Of a stretch of DNA of 15,546 nt, positions 15,357 through 15,546 are shown in pieces. Made by a program: the position numbers and the translations under genes. Numbering within the stretch: position 1 is the stretch's first letter; each line of letters begins with the position of its first letter. Where the stretch lies: NCBI GenBank assembly GCA_966112985.1, contig CBHWET010000077.1:1-15546 (forward strand), given 5' to 3'. Under the pieces are notes generated by a model. The model was not told the origin of the DNA and searched no databases. It saw nothing but the letters and a program-made list of their open reading frames with translations. This DNA is from CBHWET01 sp966112985 (GTDB taxonomy: Bacteria; Verrucomicrobiota; Verrucomicrobiia; Limisphaerales; JACDHS01).

Positions 15357-15546
15357 TGTGAGTCTCACATCACCCTTTTTTGTGTCACAAAAGTTCTCTG
15401 TGAGTCTTACATTGCCCTTTTTTGCCGTAAAAAACAGCGATGTGAGACTTACAATGCGTTTTTTGGCGTCAAAATTCCGGAATGTGACTTACATCGCGAT
15501 TTTTTGTGCCCGAAAATCGCGATGTAAGACTCACAGTGCGATTTTT
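15357..15546. repeat. Tandem array of 42-bp palindromic units, truncated by the window end
   Basis: A 13-bp palindrome, consensus TGTRAGNCTYACA, starts at 15357, 15399, 15441, 15483 and 15523. The spacing is 42, 42, 42 and 40; the 40 is explained by a 2-base deletion within the fourth copy (TGTGACTTACA). Each palindrome is followed by a diverged but related linker: a short GC-containing block, a T-run of five or six (at least T5 in the cut-off fifth copy), a GC-rich G/C patch, then an A4-A6 tract. The fifth unit is cut off by the window. The linkers are homologous, so these are not independent spacers. The unit is itself nearly palindromic, giving a second dyad near the middle of each linker. 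Function is unknown. Confidence 0.93.
15488..15528. repeat. Perfect hairpin/cruciform, 16-bp stem and 9-nt loop
   Basis: CTTACATCGCGATTTT (15488-15503) is exactly complementary to AAAATCGCGATGTAAG (15513-15528), with the loop at 15504-15512. The arms are halves of the fourth and fifth palindromes plus their linkers, so the hairpin is the second dyad of the array unit. It lacks a T-run directly after the stem on either strand and does not look like a standard terminator. Confidence 0.9.

Noticed and set aside
15357..15546. CRISPR array
   Set aside because: Period and palindromic repeats look superficially right, but the repeat is only 13 bp and the linkers share T-runs, A-tracts and GC patches, so they are diverged copies of one unit rather than unrelated spacers. 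No cas gene is nearby.
1..15546. tRNA, rRNA, insertion sequence, integrase or prophage genes
   Set aside because: No cloverleaf, rRNA-like segment or transposase/integrase motifs were recognised on either strand, though a covariance-model scan was not possible here.

Overview
The window looks like a chromosomal segment of a Verrucomicrobiota bacterium, probably from the Pedosphaera-like soil and freshwater group. Evidence: tandem formylglycine-type sulfatases with a secreted esterase; a small secreted Cys/Lys-rich protein; a subtilase ending in a C-terminal module (ISWP ... GFTLQATSDL ... W ... FFRL) that I associate with this phylum; an STN-like domain fused to a subtilase; a large Gln/Lys/Met-rich coiled-coil membrane protein; and many starts without a clear Shine-Dalgarno sequence. 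This placement comes from memory of protein families, not from a search.

Layout. 1-313: a small secreted Cys-rich protein (minus strand) with a strong intrinsic terminator. 520-1836: a four-helix membrane protein (plus) running tail-to-tail into, and overlapping, a small bacterial-PH-like protein (minus). 1934-6253: a plus-strand run of a secreted alpha/beta-hydrolase and two paralogous secreted sulfatases, probably one operon for de-esterifying and desulfating a sulfated glycan outside the cytoplasm. 6261-9137: a tightly coupled minus-strand unit, transcribed in the order ccsA/hemX-like, hemA, hemC, which starts tetrapyrrole synthesis from glutamyl-tRNA. 9207-12139: two tandem secreted S8 peptidases (minus), which may read on into the haem unit. 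12289-13044: a FAH-family enzyme (plus) closed by a textbook terminator. 13149-15089: a 646-residue membrane-anchored coiled-coil protein (minus), of a kind I associate with MoxR/DUF58/VWA (Bat-type) operons.

15090-15546 has no convincing gene. Its last 190 bases hold the strongest unexplained signal: five copies of a 13-bp palindrome (consensus TGTRAGNCTYACA) at intervals of 42, 42, 42 and 40 bp, with T-tracts and A-tracts between them. The array runs off the window edge. The final two copies flank a perfect 16-bp-stem hairpin. The array behaves like a tandem repeat of a palindromic 42-bp unit (about four DNA helical turns), with a dyad roughly every 21 bp. I do not recognise it as a named element.

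No tRNA, rRNA, transposase, integrase or credible CRISPR array was seen.
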